Source: a virus. Taken from it: a DNA stretch of 27,718 nucleotides. The stretch spans positions 1 through 27,718 of the IMG/VR virus record IMGVR_UViG_3300029922_001722; one strand, written 5' to 3'. Below, piece by piece: positions 1 to 5,465 of this stretch. The notes under the pieces are model-generated. The model ran no database searches. It was not told the origin of the DNA and saw only the letters and a program-made list of their open reading frames with translations. The position numbers and the translations under genes are program-made. Positions within the stretch are counted from its first letter, which is position 1, and every line of letters starts with the position of its first letter.

Positions 1-193
1 CTACTCGAACGGCCAGCCCCCAGTATTTCCCGTGGCGCCTAAAATCACGCAGATCAATTTCCGCAAGAAGCGGGTTTCTGGAAGGTATGGGTGCATTTTC
101 TGTTAGAAGGTCGCTTGACCCGCTGGCAATTATTGAAATCATGGCGGTCAGTAGATAGCCGAGCTGCTCCAGGCGCGAGGGCTTTTTACTCAC
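1..193 (-). CDS. Partial hypothetical protein, 5' part only
   Basis: A leftward reading frame starts at GTG (193-191), and its first bases overlap the TGA stop of the upstream gene. It stays open for 64 codons to the window edge. A good SD (GAGGT, inside the last codons of the upstream gene) precedes the GTG, which decides the start. The protein begins MSKKPSRLEQLGYLLTAM, with a short hydrophobic stretch (about residues 12-24) and then a polar region rich in Leu and Arg. I do not recognise a family. The overlap indicates translational coupling to the small DNA-binding protein at 190-399, so the two form a leftward operon. The C-terminus lies outside the window. Confidence 0.6.
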   Translation of the reverse strand, partial: MSKKPSRLEQLGYLLTAMISIIASGSSDLLTENAPIPSRNPLLAEIDLRDFRRHGKYWGLAVRV

Positions 194-399
194 GCGGCCA
201 CCTCATCACTGTGCCGCTCGAACCGCTGCACCACGCGCTCAATGCGGGCATATTCCTTTGCCAGGGCCTTCTCGACGCGTGCCGACTTTCTATGGCCGTT
301 TGCAACAAGACATACGTGGGATCGGCTCAGATGGAGAACCCTCGCCACGCGGCTCTGGATGTTGCGGGTCAACTTCGTTCTATAGGTGTCTGTCTTCAT
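190..399 (-). CDS. Small helix-turn-helix DNA-binding protein (69 aa)
   Basis: This 69-residue basic protein starts MKTDTYRTKL. Residues about 13-40 (IQSRVARVLHLSRSHV and following) read as a helix-turn-helix: one helix, a short turn, then a recognition helix with SRSH, followed by a basic tail (HRKSARVEKAL). A longer frame upstream exists, but an AAGGA SD sits 3 nt before the ATG at 399, which favours the short form. Its stop overlaps the GTG of the next leftward gene, and it ends in EVAA, like two lysis-region proteins. Small proteins of this style are familiar from acidobacterial genomes (recalled, not searched). A Cro/Ner-like regulator of the divergent gene is a plausible role by position only. 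Confidence 0.65.
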   Translation of the reverse strand: MKTDTYRTKLTRNIQSRVARVLHLSRSHVCLVANGHRKSARVEKALAKEYARIERVVQRFERHSDEVAA

Positions 400-1180
400 G
401 TATCCTTCGGAAGGAAACGCTGTTTGCCTTGCGTTAAGAACATTAAAGGAAGCTCGAATTCCTGTCAAGCAAAATTATCGGATTCTTGAAAGGCGGGATC
501 GCCTTACCCTTTTTGCGGCCAAAATCGCCGATCTGCGGAAGTCCAGAAAAATGAAGCAGGCCCCAGTCGCCGCGCTCTGTGGGGTAAGCGTTGCGCAGGT
601 CTCTCGATGGGAGCGATCCCAGGACCTTCCCTCTGCTGCGGCGCTCCTCAAGCTCTCAGAACTTGCGCCTGAAAGTGAGCGGCAATGGTGGAGGGATAGA
701 GCCTCGGAGCAGGCCGGAATAAACTTGCAAGATACTGATTCTCCGGGCAGTTATATGGCAAGCAACTTGCTACGTAATATACCGTTGATCAAGTCACACA
801 GAGGGGTGGGTGAAGTGAGCAAAGTGGTGTCCGCGGACGTTGAAAGCTATATCCATTTTCCGGAGCAATGGTTTCCTGAGGGCGGCGCGATCAGGGCTTT
901 CCACATCATCGGAGAGACTGTCTCCAAAATGATCGCGATGGTGGACCTGAGCCGCCGGGACGCCGATCGACTCCTTGGACACATGGTGGCCGTGCAGACC
1001 CCGTCGGGCGTCGAGGTTAGATGGCTGAGCGGTCAAGACGGCGGATACATCCTGTTGCCGTTCCAGCCAGGGCAGCCGCCGAAGCTATTGCGCCCGCACG
1101 GCGAGAATAGTATCGTGGGCCTCGTACGCTGGATTGGCGATGAACTCGATATGCCGAAGCAAAAGGGCAAACCTCAGTAG
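398..1180 (+). CDS. XRE-family regulator with degenerate LexA/CI-like C-terminal domain
   Basis: An XRE helix-turn-helix occupies about residues 39-88 of the 260-aa form (FAAKIADLRKSRK..., VSVAQVSRWERSQ). It is followed by a linker and a C-terminal half resembling the S24 (LexA/CI) fold: HIIGETV where GDSM would lie, a short MVDLS strand, GHMVAVQT, and VRWLSG where the catalytic lysine strand would lie. Neither the Ser nor the Lys of the autoprotease dyad is present, so RecA-stimulated self-cleavage looks unlikely. An in-frame TAG lies directly before GTG 386, so only GTG 386 or ATG 398 can start the complete HTH; AGGTG 9 nt upstream supports ATG 398. The start overlaps the leftward gene's ATG in a shared CATG. 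It is probably the phage repressor or late-gene regulator. Confidence 0.75.
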   Translation: MYPSEGNAVCLALRTLKEARIPVKQNYRILERRDRLTLFAAKIADLRKSRKMKQAPVAALCGVSVAQVSRWERSQDLPSAAALLKLSELAPESERQWWRDRASEQAGINLQDTDSPGSYMASNLLRNIPLIKSHRGVGEVSKVVSADVESYIHFPEQWFPEGGAIRAFHIIGETVSKMIAMVDLSRRDADRLLGHMVAVQTPSGVEVRWLSGQDGGYILLPFQPGQPPKLLRPHGENSIVGLVRWIGDELDMPKQKGKPQ

Positions 1181-1202
1181 CGTGGCTAGAAAGTGAGATG
1201 CG

Positions 1203-1457
1203 ATGGCGAACTGTAAATATTGTGGCCAATGGGCTGGCGTTGCAAGCGATGAGCATCAAGACTGCGCCCAGGCTATTGCGGATGGTAAGAGCCTTGATGA
1301 GATCAGGGCGATGCGTTGCGCGTCGGCCGCACCCGCGCAGACTAAGCCTCTGACCGCCTGGTCGCTATTCTGGGTGATCTTCTTGGCACTTTGGTTATTC
1401 TCCTTAACCGCTGGATTGCTCTACGTCGTCCTCAAAAGCATCGCCAGTAATCTGTAA
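1203..1457 (+). CDS. Small zinc-ribbon membrane protein (84 aa)
   Basis: The protein begins MANCKYCGQWAG, a CxxC knuckle, with a further Cys/His pair about 15 residues on (DEHQDC), consistent with a small zinc-binding head. After an acidic/polar linker, one strong transmembrane segment follows (about residues 51-78, SLFWVIFLALWLFSLTAGLL). The topology suggests a cytoplasmic metal-binding head anchored in the inner membrane. The gene lies 22 nt after the regulator and 23 nt before the gpF-like gene, probably in one transcript. The SD is weak. No specific function is recognised. Superinfection immunity or membrane regulation would fit the position but is speculative. Confidence 0.65.
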   Translation: MANCKYCGQWAGVASDEHQDCAQAIADGKSLDEIRAMRCASAAPAQTKPLTAWSLFWVIFLALWLFSLTAGLLYVVLKSIASNL

Positions 1458-1480
1458 CTCGTCCCCTCGCGTCGCACAAC

Positions 1481-2209
1481 ATGAACAGTGACAATAAGCC
1501 AACGCCCTTTGATCTGCCCCCGTACGCGCAAATGCGCCGGATGGCTATGTTCAGGGCGTCTCTACGCTTGCAAGGAATTGAAACCAGCACAGAGGCGGTT
1601 GAAGAACTGGAGCGCATTTATTCATCCACGAGGACCTTGGGTGAGATGGATCGGGTCTGCAAGGAGTCGGAAGTTCCTGGTCTCAGTCTTATGTCGTGGT
1701 CATGGCGCACCGCCGTCTTTCAGACGGCGCAGTCGATTCAATCAGGCGCTGCCAGTGCAGAGCGGACAGCCGAGATGTATCCGCGTCAGGCTTCAAATTT
1801 CCCTTACCTTCGGATTTGGATGATACTCGACGGCTGCATGCGCTCGCCCCACGCGTGGTTAGATGGATTCGCAGCTAAATGGGACGATGAGGTGTGGAAG
1901 GTGCTCATTCCCCCTTTTGGATGGGAATGCGGCTGCATGATCCGGATGATGGGGAGACCGGTTCAGTCTGAAAGTTTTGAACCTGCGCTTCCTGGAATAG
2001 ATCGTGTTCCCAAGGACGTGCTGCGCGCAGCCACGGATTGGATGGATAGAAACCCCCGGTATCTCTGGGATAGAACAATAGTTCCCAAGCGTCCACATGT
2101 TCCGGCGGAACGCTGGCCGGAAGATCCCGACTTTCTCAAGCCCACCGAAAAAGAGCTTGAGATTCTAAGAAGCTACGGCATTTCAGTCACCACTAAGCAC
2201 ATAGACTAG
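1481..2209 (+). CDS. Stand-alone phage Mu gpF-like protein (second copy in the window)
   Basis: Residues about 108-155 carry the Mu gpF/SPP1 gp7-type core: FPYLRIWMILDGCMRSPHAW, an acidic W-containing loop, then IPPFGWECGCMIR. This matches the family pattern of an RxxH, then PP.GW.C.C. The last 23 residues (LKPTEKELEILRSYGISVTTK from about residue 219) closely match the C-terminus of the gpF-like head protein at 10757-11659 (LKPTDQERDLLKSYGLSVSTK). The N-terminal 100 residues differ from that protein and resemble no known toxin or enzyme domain that I can see. At 242 aa it is shorter than typical minor head proteins. The flanking DNA is less GC-rich than the late operon. It could be an ejected head protein, a decoy of the head copy, or a relic of another phage; confidence is good for the domain, low for the role. 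Confidence 0.7.
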   Translation: MNSDNKPTPFDLPPYAQMRRMAMFRASLRLQGIETSTEAVEELERIYSSTRTLGEMDRVCKESEVPGLSLMSWSWRTAVFQTAQSIQSGAASAERTAEMYPRQASNFPYLRIWMILDGCMRSPHAWLDGFAAKWDDEVWKVLIPPFGWECGCMIRMMGRPVQSESFEPALPGIDRVPKDVLRAATDWMDRNPRYLWDRTIVPKRPHVPAERWPEDPDFLKPTEKELEILRSYGISVTTKHID

Positions 2210-2250
2210 CCTCCCGGTCGCCCTCTATCCCATCTTTCCCTGATAAACCA

Positions 2251-2272
2251 GCCATGCCGATTGCCGCATGGC
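2251..2272. repeat. Short hairpin in the leader after the gpF-like gene
   Basis: Seven-base arms GCCATGC and GCATGGC flank an 8-nt loop. There is no T-run, so this is not a classical intrinsic terminator. It lies in the 237-nt non-coding stretch 2210-2446, which otherwise holds one stronger hairpin (2377-2413) and no gene or promoter I can support. Confidence 0.35.
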
Positions 2273-2376
2273 ACGGCGAAGCCGCGTCTTAATCTGGCCT
2301 CACCCAAACCGGGGAACTGACACCGTGAAATCCAAGAGACTGAGAGATCACGGAGAGCCAGAGCCGAGCGGATCGT

Positions 2377-2413
2377 GCCGTAGGAGCCGTAGCTTGCAGT
2401 TAGCTCCTACGGC
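2377..2413. repeat. 11-bp perfect inverted repeat upstream of the endolysin gene
   Basis: Arms GCCGTAGGAGC (2377-2387) and GCTCCTACGGC (2403-2413) are perfectly complementary around a 15-nt loop. The structure ends 33 nt before the endolysin ATG. No T-run follows, so it is more likely an mRNA leader structure or protein-binding site than a terminator. Confidence 0.55.
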
Positions 2414-2446
2414 CGCCGCGCGAATCCGCCCGGGGAGCGAGGCCGC

Positions 2447-2962
2447 ATGAACGCGCAGCAGAACACTTTTCTCCGATTGGTTGTTCCGCCGGCGCAGGCC
2501 GCGCAGCGCAAATGGGGCGTGCCCGCATCGGTCACCATTGCCCAGGCCATCCTGGAGTCGAGCAACCAGCTCGGCTGGGGCCAGAGCCAACTGGCGCGCG
2601 AGGCAAATAACTACTTCGGCATCAAGGCCGTGCACGCGACCGATCCCAACACCTACATCGAGCTGCCCACGCACGAGTACATCCACGGCGTGTGCGAGCT
2701 GGTGGAGGCGGACTTTGCCCGGTACCAGGACGCCGGCGAGAGCTTTGACGCGCATGCCCGGTTGCTGGCCACCGCCAGCCGCTATGCGCCGGCCATGGCT
2801 GTGCGCAGTGATCCGGCAAGCTTTGCCGGAAAGCTGCAGAGCTGCGGCTACTCGACCAGTCCCACTTACGCGTCGATGCTTACCAAGCTCATCTCCATCT
2901 ACGACCTGACCCAGTACGACATCCAGCCGGAAGACGGTCCGGCGAAGGAGGTAGCGGCTTGA
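2447..2962 (+). CDS. Endolysin, GH73 glucosaminidase (FlgJ/LytF-like)
   Basis: This 171-aa protein is a single glucosaminidase domain predicted to cut the glycan strands of peptidoglycan at host lysis. Typical family features are visible: VPASVTIAQAILESS, with Glu37 as the predicted catalytic acid; GWGQSQLAREANNYFGIKA (residues about 43-61), the conserved NNYFGIK block; and a YATDPxY-like C-terminal element (YSTSPTYASML). There is no signal peptide, so release would depend on a holin. GGAG lies about 10 nt before the ATG. The C-terminus KEVAA is encoded by the SD of the next gene, whose TTG start overlaps this stop. It opens the lysis block, equivalent in position to the Mu lys gene. Confidence 0.9.
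   Translation: MNAQQNTFLRLVVPPAQAAQRKWGVPASVTIAQAILESSNQLGWGQSQLAREANNYFGIKAVHATDPNTYIELPTHEYIHGVCELVEADFARYQDAGESFDAHARLLATASRYAPAMAVRSDPASFAGKLQSCGYSTSPTYASMLTKLISIYDLTQYDIQPEDGPAKEVAA
2945..2962 (+). repeat. Coupling junction repeat, copy 1 (SD + spacer + TTGA)
   Basis: The 18-nt sequence aaggaggtagcggcttga ends the endolysin and starts the next gene. It holds a near-perfect SD (AAGGAGGT), a 6-nt spacer and a TTG start overlapping the TGA stop. An identical copy occurs at 3133-3150. Confidence 0.9.
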
Positions 2963-3150
2963 ATCCCTACTCGGGTTTCGTTCACCTGGTCAAGCTATAC
3001 GGAACCGCTTATGGCCCACTACGAAGCACCAAGCCAAAGCGTCCTGCCGGTATGTCTGGCAGGCAATGGAAGAGGATGCGCAAAGCTCAGGGGCTGACAA
3101 CCAAGAGCGCGGGATTCACCCTCATGAATCGCAAGGAGGTAGCGGCTTGA
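2959..3150 (+). CDS. Basic 63-aa protein between endolysin and spanin-like gene
   Basis: TTG start overlapping the endolysin stop (TTGA), with AAGGAGGT 6 nt upstream; this strong SD decides the start. The protein is small and very basic (many Lys/Arg, for example TKPKRPAGMSGRQWKRMRKA), with no transmembrane segment or recognised domain. It ends KEVAA, encoded by a second copy of the same 18-nt junction that starts the next gene. The gene therefore looks like a cassette bounded by identical junctions. Function unknown. Confidence 0.7.
   Translation: MNPYSGFVHLVKLYGTAYGPLRSTKPKRPAGMSGRQWKRMRKAQGLTTKSAGFTLMNRKEVAA
3133..3150 (+). repeat. Coupling junction repeat, copy 2
   Basis: Identical to 2945-2962 over 18 nt, with no match beyond either end. 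It supplies the SD and TTG start of the spanin-like gene and the last codons (K-E-V-A-A-stop) of the 63-aa protein. Confidence 0.9.
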
Positions 3151-3803
3151 CGACGACACCCACACCGGTTTCGACAGTCGAGGCAGCGGTTGCCGCTCCG
3201 GCGAACCTGACGCGCGAGATCGTGATTGGCATTCTCGCGATCCTGCTCATTGCGGTTGCTGTCTTCTCCTGGATGCAGGAGCACGACGCCCGGCTGCAGG
3301 CCGAGGCGCAGACGGCGGCGCAGCAGAAGACGATTAACCAGGCCGCGAAGGATGCCCAGTCTGTGCAGCAGAATCTGGACGCGCAACTGAAGACGATTGA
3401 GACACAGAGGCAAGTGCCGGCGACGGCGCCGCAGATCGTGATTGACGCCGCAAAGCTGTTTCCTGGGCTACCCGCGCCGCTGCAGGTGGTGCAGCCTCCG
3501 CCGGTGCAGCAGACGGTGAACGGCAAAACCGAAGAAGTGCCCAGCGCGCCCGTGGTGCAGATCCCCCAGGTGGACTTTGCCACGCTCCAGGCCGGCGCAA
3601 TTACCTGCCAGGAAAATTCAGCCAAGCTGGACGCCTGTACGCAGACTCAGGCTGACAACGCTGTGCAACTGAAAGAGACCACGGCCCAGCGCGACGAGTG
3701 GGAGAAAACGGCCAAGGGTGGCACCTGGATGCACCGGACGCTGACCGCGGCCAAGTGGGTGGTGATCGGCGGGGTGATCGGGTACGTGGCGGGGAAGCAA
3801 TGA
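3147..3803 (+). CDS. Spanin-like membrane and coiled-coil protein (218 aa)
   Basis: TTG start at 3147, overlapping the previous stop, with AAGGAGGT 6 nt upstream; the frame is open further 5' but that start has no comparable SD. An N-terminal transmembrane segment (about residues 24-43, EIVIGILAILLIAVAVFSW) is followed by a Gln/Ala-rich coiled coil (about 44-90), a Pro-rich linker (QPPPVQQ), a second helical stretch (about 155-195) and a C-terminal hydrophobic segment (AAKWVVIGGVIGYVAG). An N-terminal anchor followed by a periplasmic coiled coil beside an endolysin is the architecture of inner-membrane spanins (Rz-type), which fuse inner and outer membranes at lysis. The second hydrophobic segment is atypical, so the call is by architecture and position only. 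Confidence 0.6.
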   Translation: MTTTPTPVSTVEAAVAAPANLTREIVIGILAILLIAVAVFSWMQEHDARLQAEAQTAAQQKTINQAAKDAQSVQQNLDAQLKTIETQRQVPATAPQIVIDAAKLFPGLPAPLQVVQPPPVQQTVNGKTEEVPSAPVVQIPQVDFATLQAGAITCQENSAKLDACTQTQADNAVQLKETTAQRDEWEKTAKGGTWMHRTLTAAKWVVIGGVIGYVAGKQ

Positions 3804-4090
3804 TGCCGGCGATTGACAACTGGGCGCGCGGCTACCTGCGCTCGATGCTGAGCGAGGCGGACGGAACCGGCAGCAGCACGCGGTTCTGTGTGGTGGCTGT
3901 GATCGTGTTCACGCTGGGCTTCAGCTCGGCACTGCTGTGGAAGATTCACGCGCCGGTATCGGTGGCGGAGTTCTGCCAGGCACTGGGAGCTTTGACGTTG
4001 TTCGCAACAGGAATCTGCGGGGCGCTGTACGGCATCAACCGCGCCGCCGATGTTTTCAACAACCGGGCCGGCAACGGCCCACAGCAATAG
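3800..4090 (+). CDS. Holin candidate, two transmembrane segments (96 aa)
   Basis: ATG 3800 overlaps the previous stop (ATGA), and a second ATG follows at once (3803); GGGGAA lies just upstream. A dual start (MM) could give two products differing by one residue. A soluble N-terminus of about 25 residues is followed by two hydrophobic helices (about 29-47, CVVAVIVFTLGFSSALLW; and about 56-76, CQALGALTLFATGICGALYG) and a short polar tail. Length and two-helix topology fit class II holins, which permeabilise the inner membrane to release the endolysin. Its location, two genes after a signal-less glucosaminidase, supports this. No family signature was recognised. Confidence 0.6.
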   Translation: MMPAIDNWARGYLRSMLSEADGTGSSTRFCVVAVIVFTLGFSSALLWKIHAPVSVAEFCQALGALTLFATGICGALYGINRAADVFNNRAGNGPQQ

Positions 4091-4099
4091 GAGAGAGCC

Positions 4100-4255
4100 A
4101 TGCATCTGTTTCTCATGTTTGTCATTGTCGCCGTCGTCGCCTTCATTTGCGGAGTCGTCTTCTCCGGCTACATCGGGAGTGCGATCAAGAGCCTGGAAGC
4201 CACTCTCGAAACCAAGTTGTCGGCGATCGAGACCGCCATCAAGAAGAAGCTGTAA
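4100..4255 (+). CDS. 51-aa membrane protein (possible antiholin or second holin)
   Basis: ATG 4100 is preceded by AGGAGAGAGCC, a good SD. The product starts MHLFLMFVIVAVVAFICG and has one transmembrane helix (about residues 3-25), followed by an amphipathic Lys/Glu-rich helix (SLEATLETKLSAIETAIKKKL) that ends the protein. A one-helix protein with a charged coiled tail next to a holin candidate resembles small holin partners. It is too short for family assignment, but the SD, spacing (9 nt after the holin stop) and composition support a real gene. Confidence 0.65.
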   Translation: MHLFLMFVIVAVVAFICGVVFSGYIGSAIKSLEATLETKLSAIETAIKKKL

Positions 4256-4304
4256 CAAAATAAACCCAACAGAGAGAAACACCCCAGATTGCTGCCGGAG
4301 ACAA

Positions 4305-4427
4305 ATGACGTCACTTCGGTTACTCCTTACGGGCGGATGCCTGAGCGCGTACCTGGGGAACTCAACCAACTCCGGGGCGCCCTGCATTGCAACAGGGCGC
4401 CACGGACCTCGCGGAGTGACCCGATGA
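4305..4427 (+). CDS. Possible 40-aa small protein
   Basis: ATG 4305 follows CCGGAGACAA, an acceptable SD, and the TGA stop overlaps the ATG of the next gene (ATGA), as is common in this operon. The product begins MTSLRLLLTGGCLSAYLG. A short hydrophobic stretch before a Cys suggests an outer-spanin-like lipoprotein, but the hydrophobic region is too short and the residues before the Cys (TGG) are a poor lipobox. The frame also contains the GC hairpin at 4376-4401, so chance cannot be excluded. Reported as possible only. Confidence 0.3.
   Translation: MTSLRLLLTGGCLSAYLGNSTNSGAPCIATGRHGPRGVTR
4376..4401. repeat. 9-bp GC-rich inverted repeat
   Basis: GGCGCCCTG and CAGGGCGCC flank an 8-nt loop, 22 nt before the ATG of the 85-aa gene. 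There is no T-run, so this is a leader hairpin rather than a terminator. Apart from the possible 40-aa frame, nothing else is seen in 4256-4423. Confidence 0.5.
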
Positions 4428-4681
4428 AACCAGACAAGCCGGTCAACTTCTTCGGGATTCCGCGATCGAAGTACAAGAAAATCCGCGCCCGCATACGCGC
4501 CCAGGCCGACGAAATGACGGTGCTGAACGATATGGGGACCGCAACCCTCGCCGGCGTCACTGTGGATTGGCTTTACAGCGAGGCTGAGCAGCTTTTGACC
4601 GTGACATGCACCAGGCGGCCGTGGTGGATCTCGGCATTCAGGGCGGCGGCCAGGATCAAAGAACAGGTGGAGGAATTATGA
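4424..4681 (+). CDS. Hypothetical 85-aa protein
   Basis: The start at ATG 4424 is chosen because GGAG lies 8 nt upstream and the next upstream ATG in frame runs through the hairpin. The protein begins MKPDKPVNFFGIPRSKYKKI, is basic at the N-terminus, has a short helical middle and ends in an amphipathic helix (ARIKEQVEEL). No transmembrane segment or motif is recognised. Its stop overlaps the start of the phospholipase D-like gene (ATGA), which implies co-translation. Function unknown. Confidence 0.6.
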   Translation: MKPDKPVNFFGIPRSKYKKIRARIRAQADEMTVLNDMGTATLAGVTVDWLYSEAEQLLTVTCTRRPWWISAFRAAARIKEQVEEL

Positions 4682-5310
4682 CCATGAGAATTCGTGGATG
4701 GGTTGGTATCGGGCTGGTCTTCGTGCTGACCTTGTGGATGGCGAGCTGCCTGCGCGAGGCCTATGCGCAGACCGCGCCGGCGCCGGGAACTTACTACGCA
4801 AACCCTGGCAGCCTCGAAAATGTGGACGTGGCGGCGATCAACTCCGCTCAGCAGTCGATTGACCTGGCTGCCTTCAGCCTGACAGACAAGACCGTGGTGG
4901 ACGCCCTGCGAACCAAAGCCGCATTCGGCGTGAAGATCCGAATCTACCTTGACCGCGGGGAGCTGCAGGCCGAGTGCCGCGGCGACGCAACCTGTGCCCG
5001 AATTGCTTTACACGAGCTGATCGGGTTTCCGGGGGTCACCATCAAGGTCAAATATTCCAAAGTTCTGATGCACCTGAAAAGCTACGCGATGGACGGCAGC
5101 CTGGTCCGGGACGGATCGGCCAATTTCAGCGAGCAGGGTGAACGCCTCCAGGACAATTCAGCCGTCCTCTCCGCCGACCCGCGAGCCTATGCCGTTTTCC
5201 AGGCAAAGTTCCGCGCGATGTGGGAGCGGCCGGACAATCTGACGGTCGCCCGGGCGGTGGCAGCCGGGACGGTCAAACCGGCTCTCGCGGAACCTGAAGG
5301 GGAGCATTAA
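4678..5310 (+). CDS. Secreted phospholipase D-family protein, Nuc-like (single HKD)
   Basis: The first 30 residues form a signal peptide: basic MRIRGW, hydrophobic VGIGLVFVLTLWMA, cleavage site AYA|QT. The mature part carries one complete HKD motif, HxK(x)4D(x)6GSxN, with His132, Lys134, Asp139, Gly146-Ser147 and Asn149. The preceding pattern (INSAQQSIDLAAFSLTD, VKIRIYLDRG) is the usual PLD beta-strand core. A single-HKD protein of about 180 mature residues resembles the Nuc/PLD6 group, which act as dimers on phosphodiesters. ATG 4678 has GGAGG 4 nt upstream; ATG 4684 is an alternative with better spacing. Export to the periplasm next to lysis genes suggests a role in envelope phospholipid or nucleic acid cleavage; the substrate cannot be told from sequence. 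Confidence 0.85.
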   Translation: MTMRIRGWVGIGLVFVLTLWMASCLREAYAQTAPAPGTYYANPGSLENVDVAAINSAQQSIDLAAFSLTDKTVVDALRTKAAFGVKIRIYLDRGELQAECRGDATCARIALHELIGFPGVTIKVKYSKVLMHLKSYAMDGSLVRDGSANFSEQGERLQDNSAVLSADPRAYAVFQAKFRAMWERPDNLTVARAVAAGTVKPALAEPEGEH

Positions 5311-5314
5311 GACC

Positions 5315-5335
5315 AAAAAACGCCAGGAGGCGTTT
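5315..5335 (-). terminator. Intrinsic terminator on the minus strand
   Basis: Stem AAACGCC/GGCGTTT with a 4-nt loop. Read on the minus strand it is followed by a run of six T (plus-strand A 5315-5320), the classic rho-independent form. On the plus strand the hairpin is followed by CAGGG, so it should not stop rightward late transcription well. It would stop antisense transcripts entering the lysis block. Confidence 0.6.
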
Positions 5336-5340
5336 CAGGG

Positions 5341-5360
5341 CGTCGGGGAGGTCGCCGACG
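5341..5360. repeat. 6-bp hairpin in the control region
   Basis: CGTCGG and CCGACG flank an 8-nt loop just after the minus-strand terminator. It is part of the 155-nt non-coding stretch 5311-5465. Confidence 0.35.
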
Positions 5361-5382
5361 TGGGGTAGGACCAAATAAATAC

Positions 5383-5397
5383 CGGTATGGCATACCG
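5383..5397. promoter_or_regulatory. 15-bp operator-like palindrome
   Basis: CGGTATGGCATACCG is two perfect 7-bp half sites around one central base. It sits in the intergenic gap before the packaging operon. The size and symmetry are those of a dimeric repressor or activator site. No convincing -35/-10 pair was found beside it, so the role is inference. Confidence 0.45.
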
Positions 5398-5465
5398 CAG
5401 GCCTTAGCGGGGCAAATCCGGGCGGTTTAAGGGGTTGGCCGGATGGCGAAAGCAGGTTTTGGGCG

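Noticed and set aside
91-489. 132-aa plus-strand frame over the left end
   Set aside because: It lies opposite the two leftward genes, which have good SD sites, overlap coupling and an HTH.
2210-2446. Promoter or small gene in the leader of the endolysin
   Set aside because: No convincing sigma-70 boxes; the only reading frame there with an ATG near the first hairpin is about 12 codons.
5383-5397. Phage attachment site or promoter
   Set aside because: No second copy in the window, no integrase, and no clear -35/-10 elements; kept only as an operator-like palindrome.
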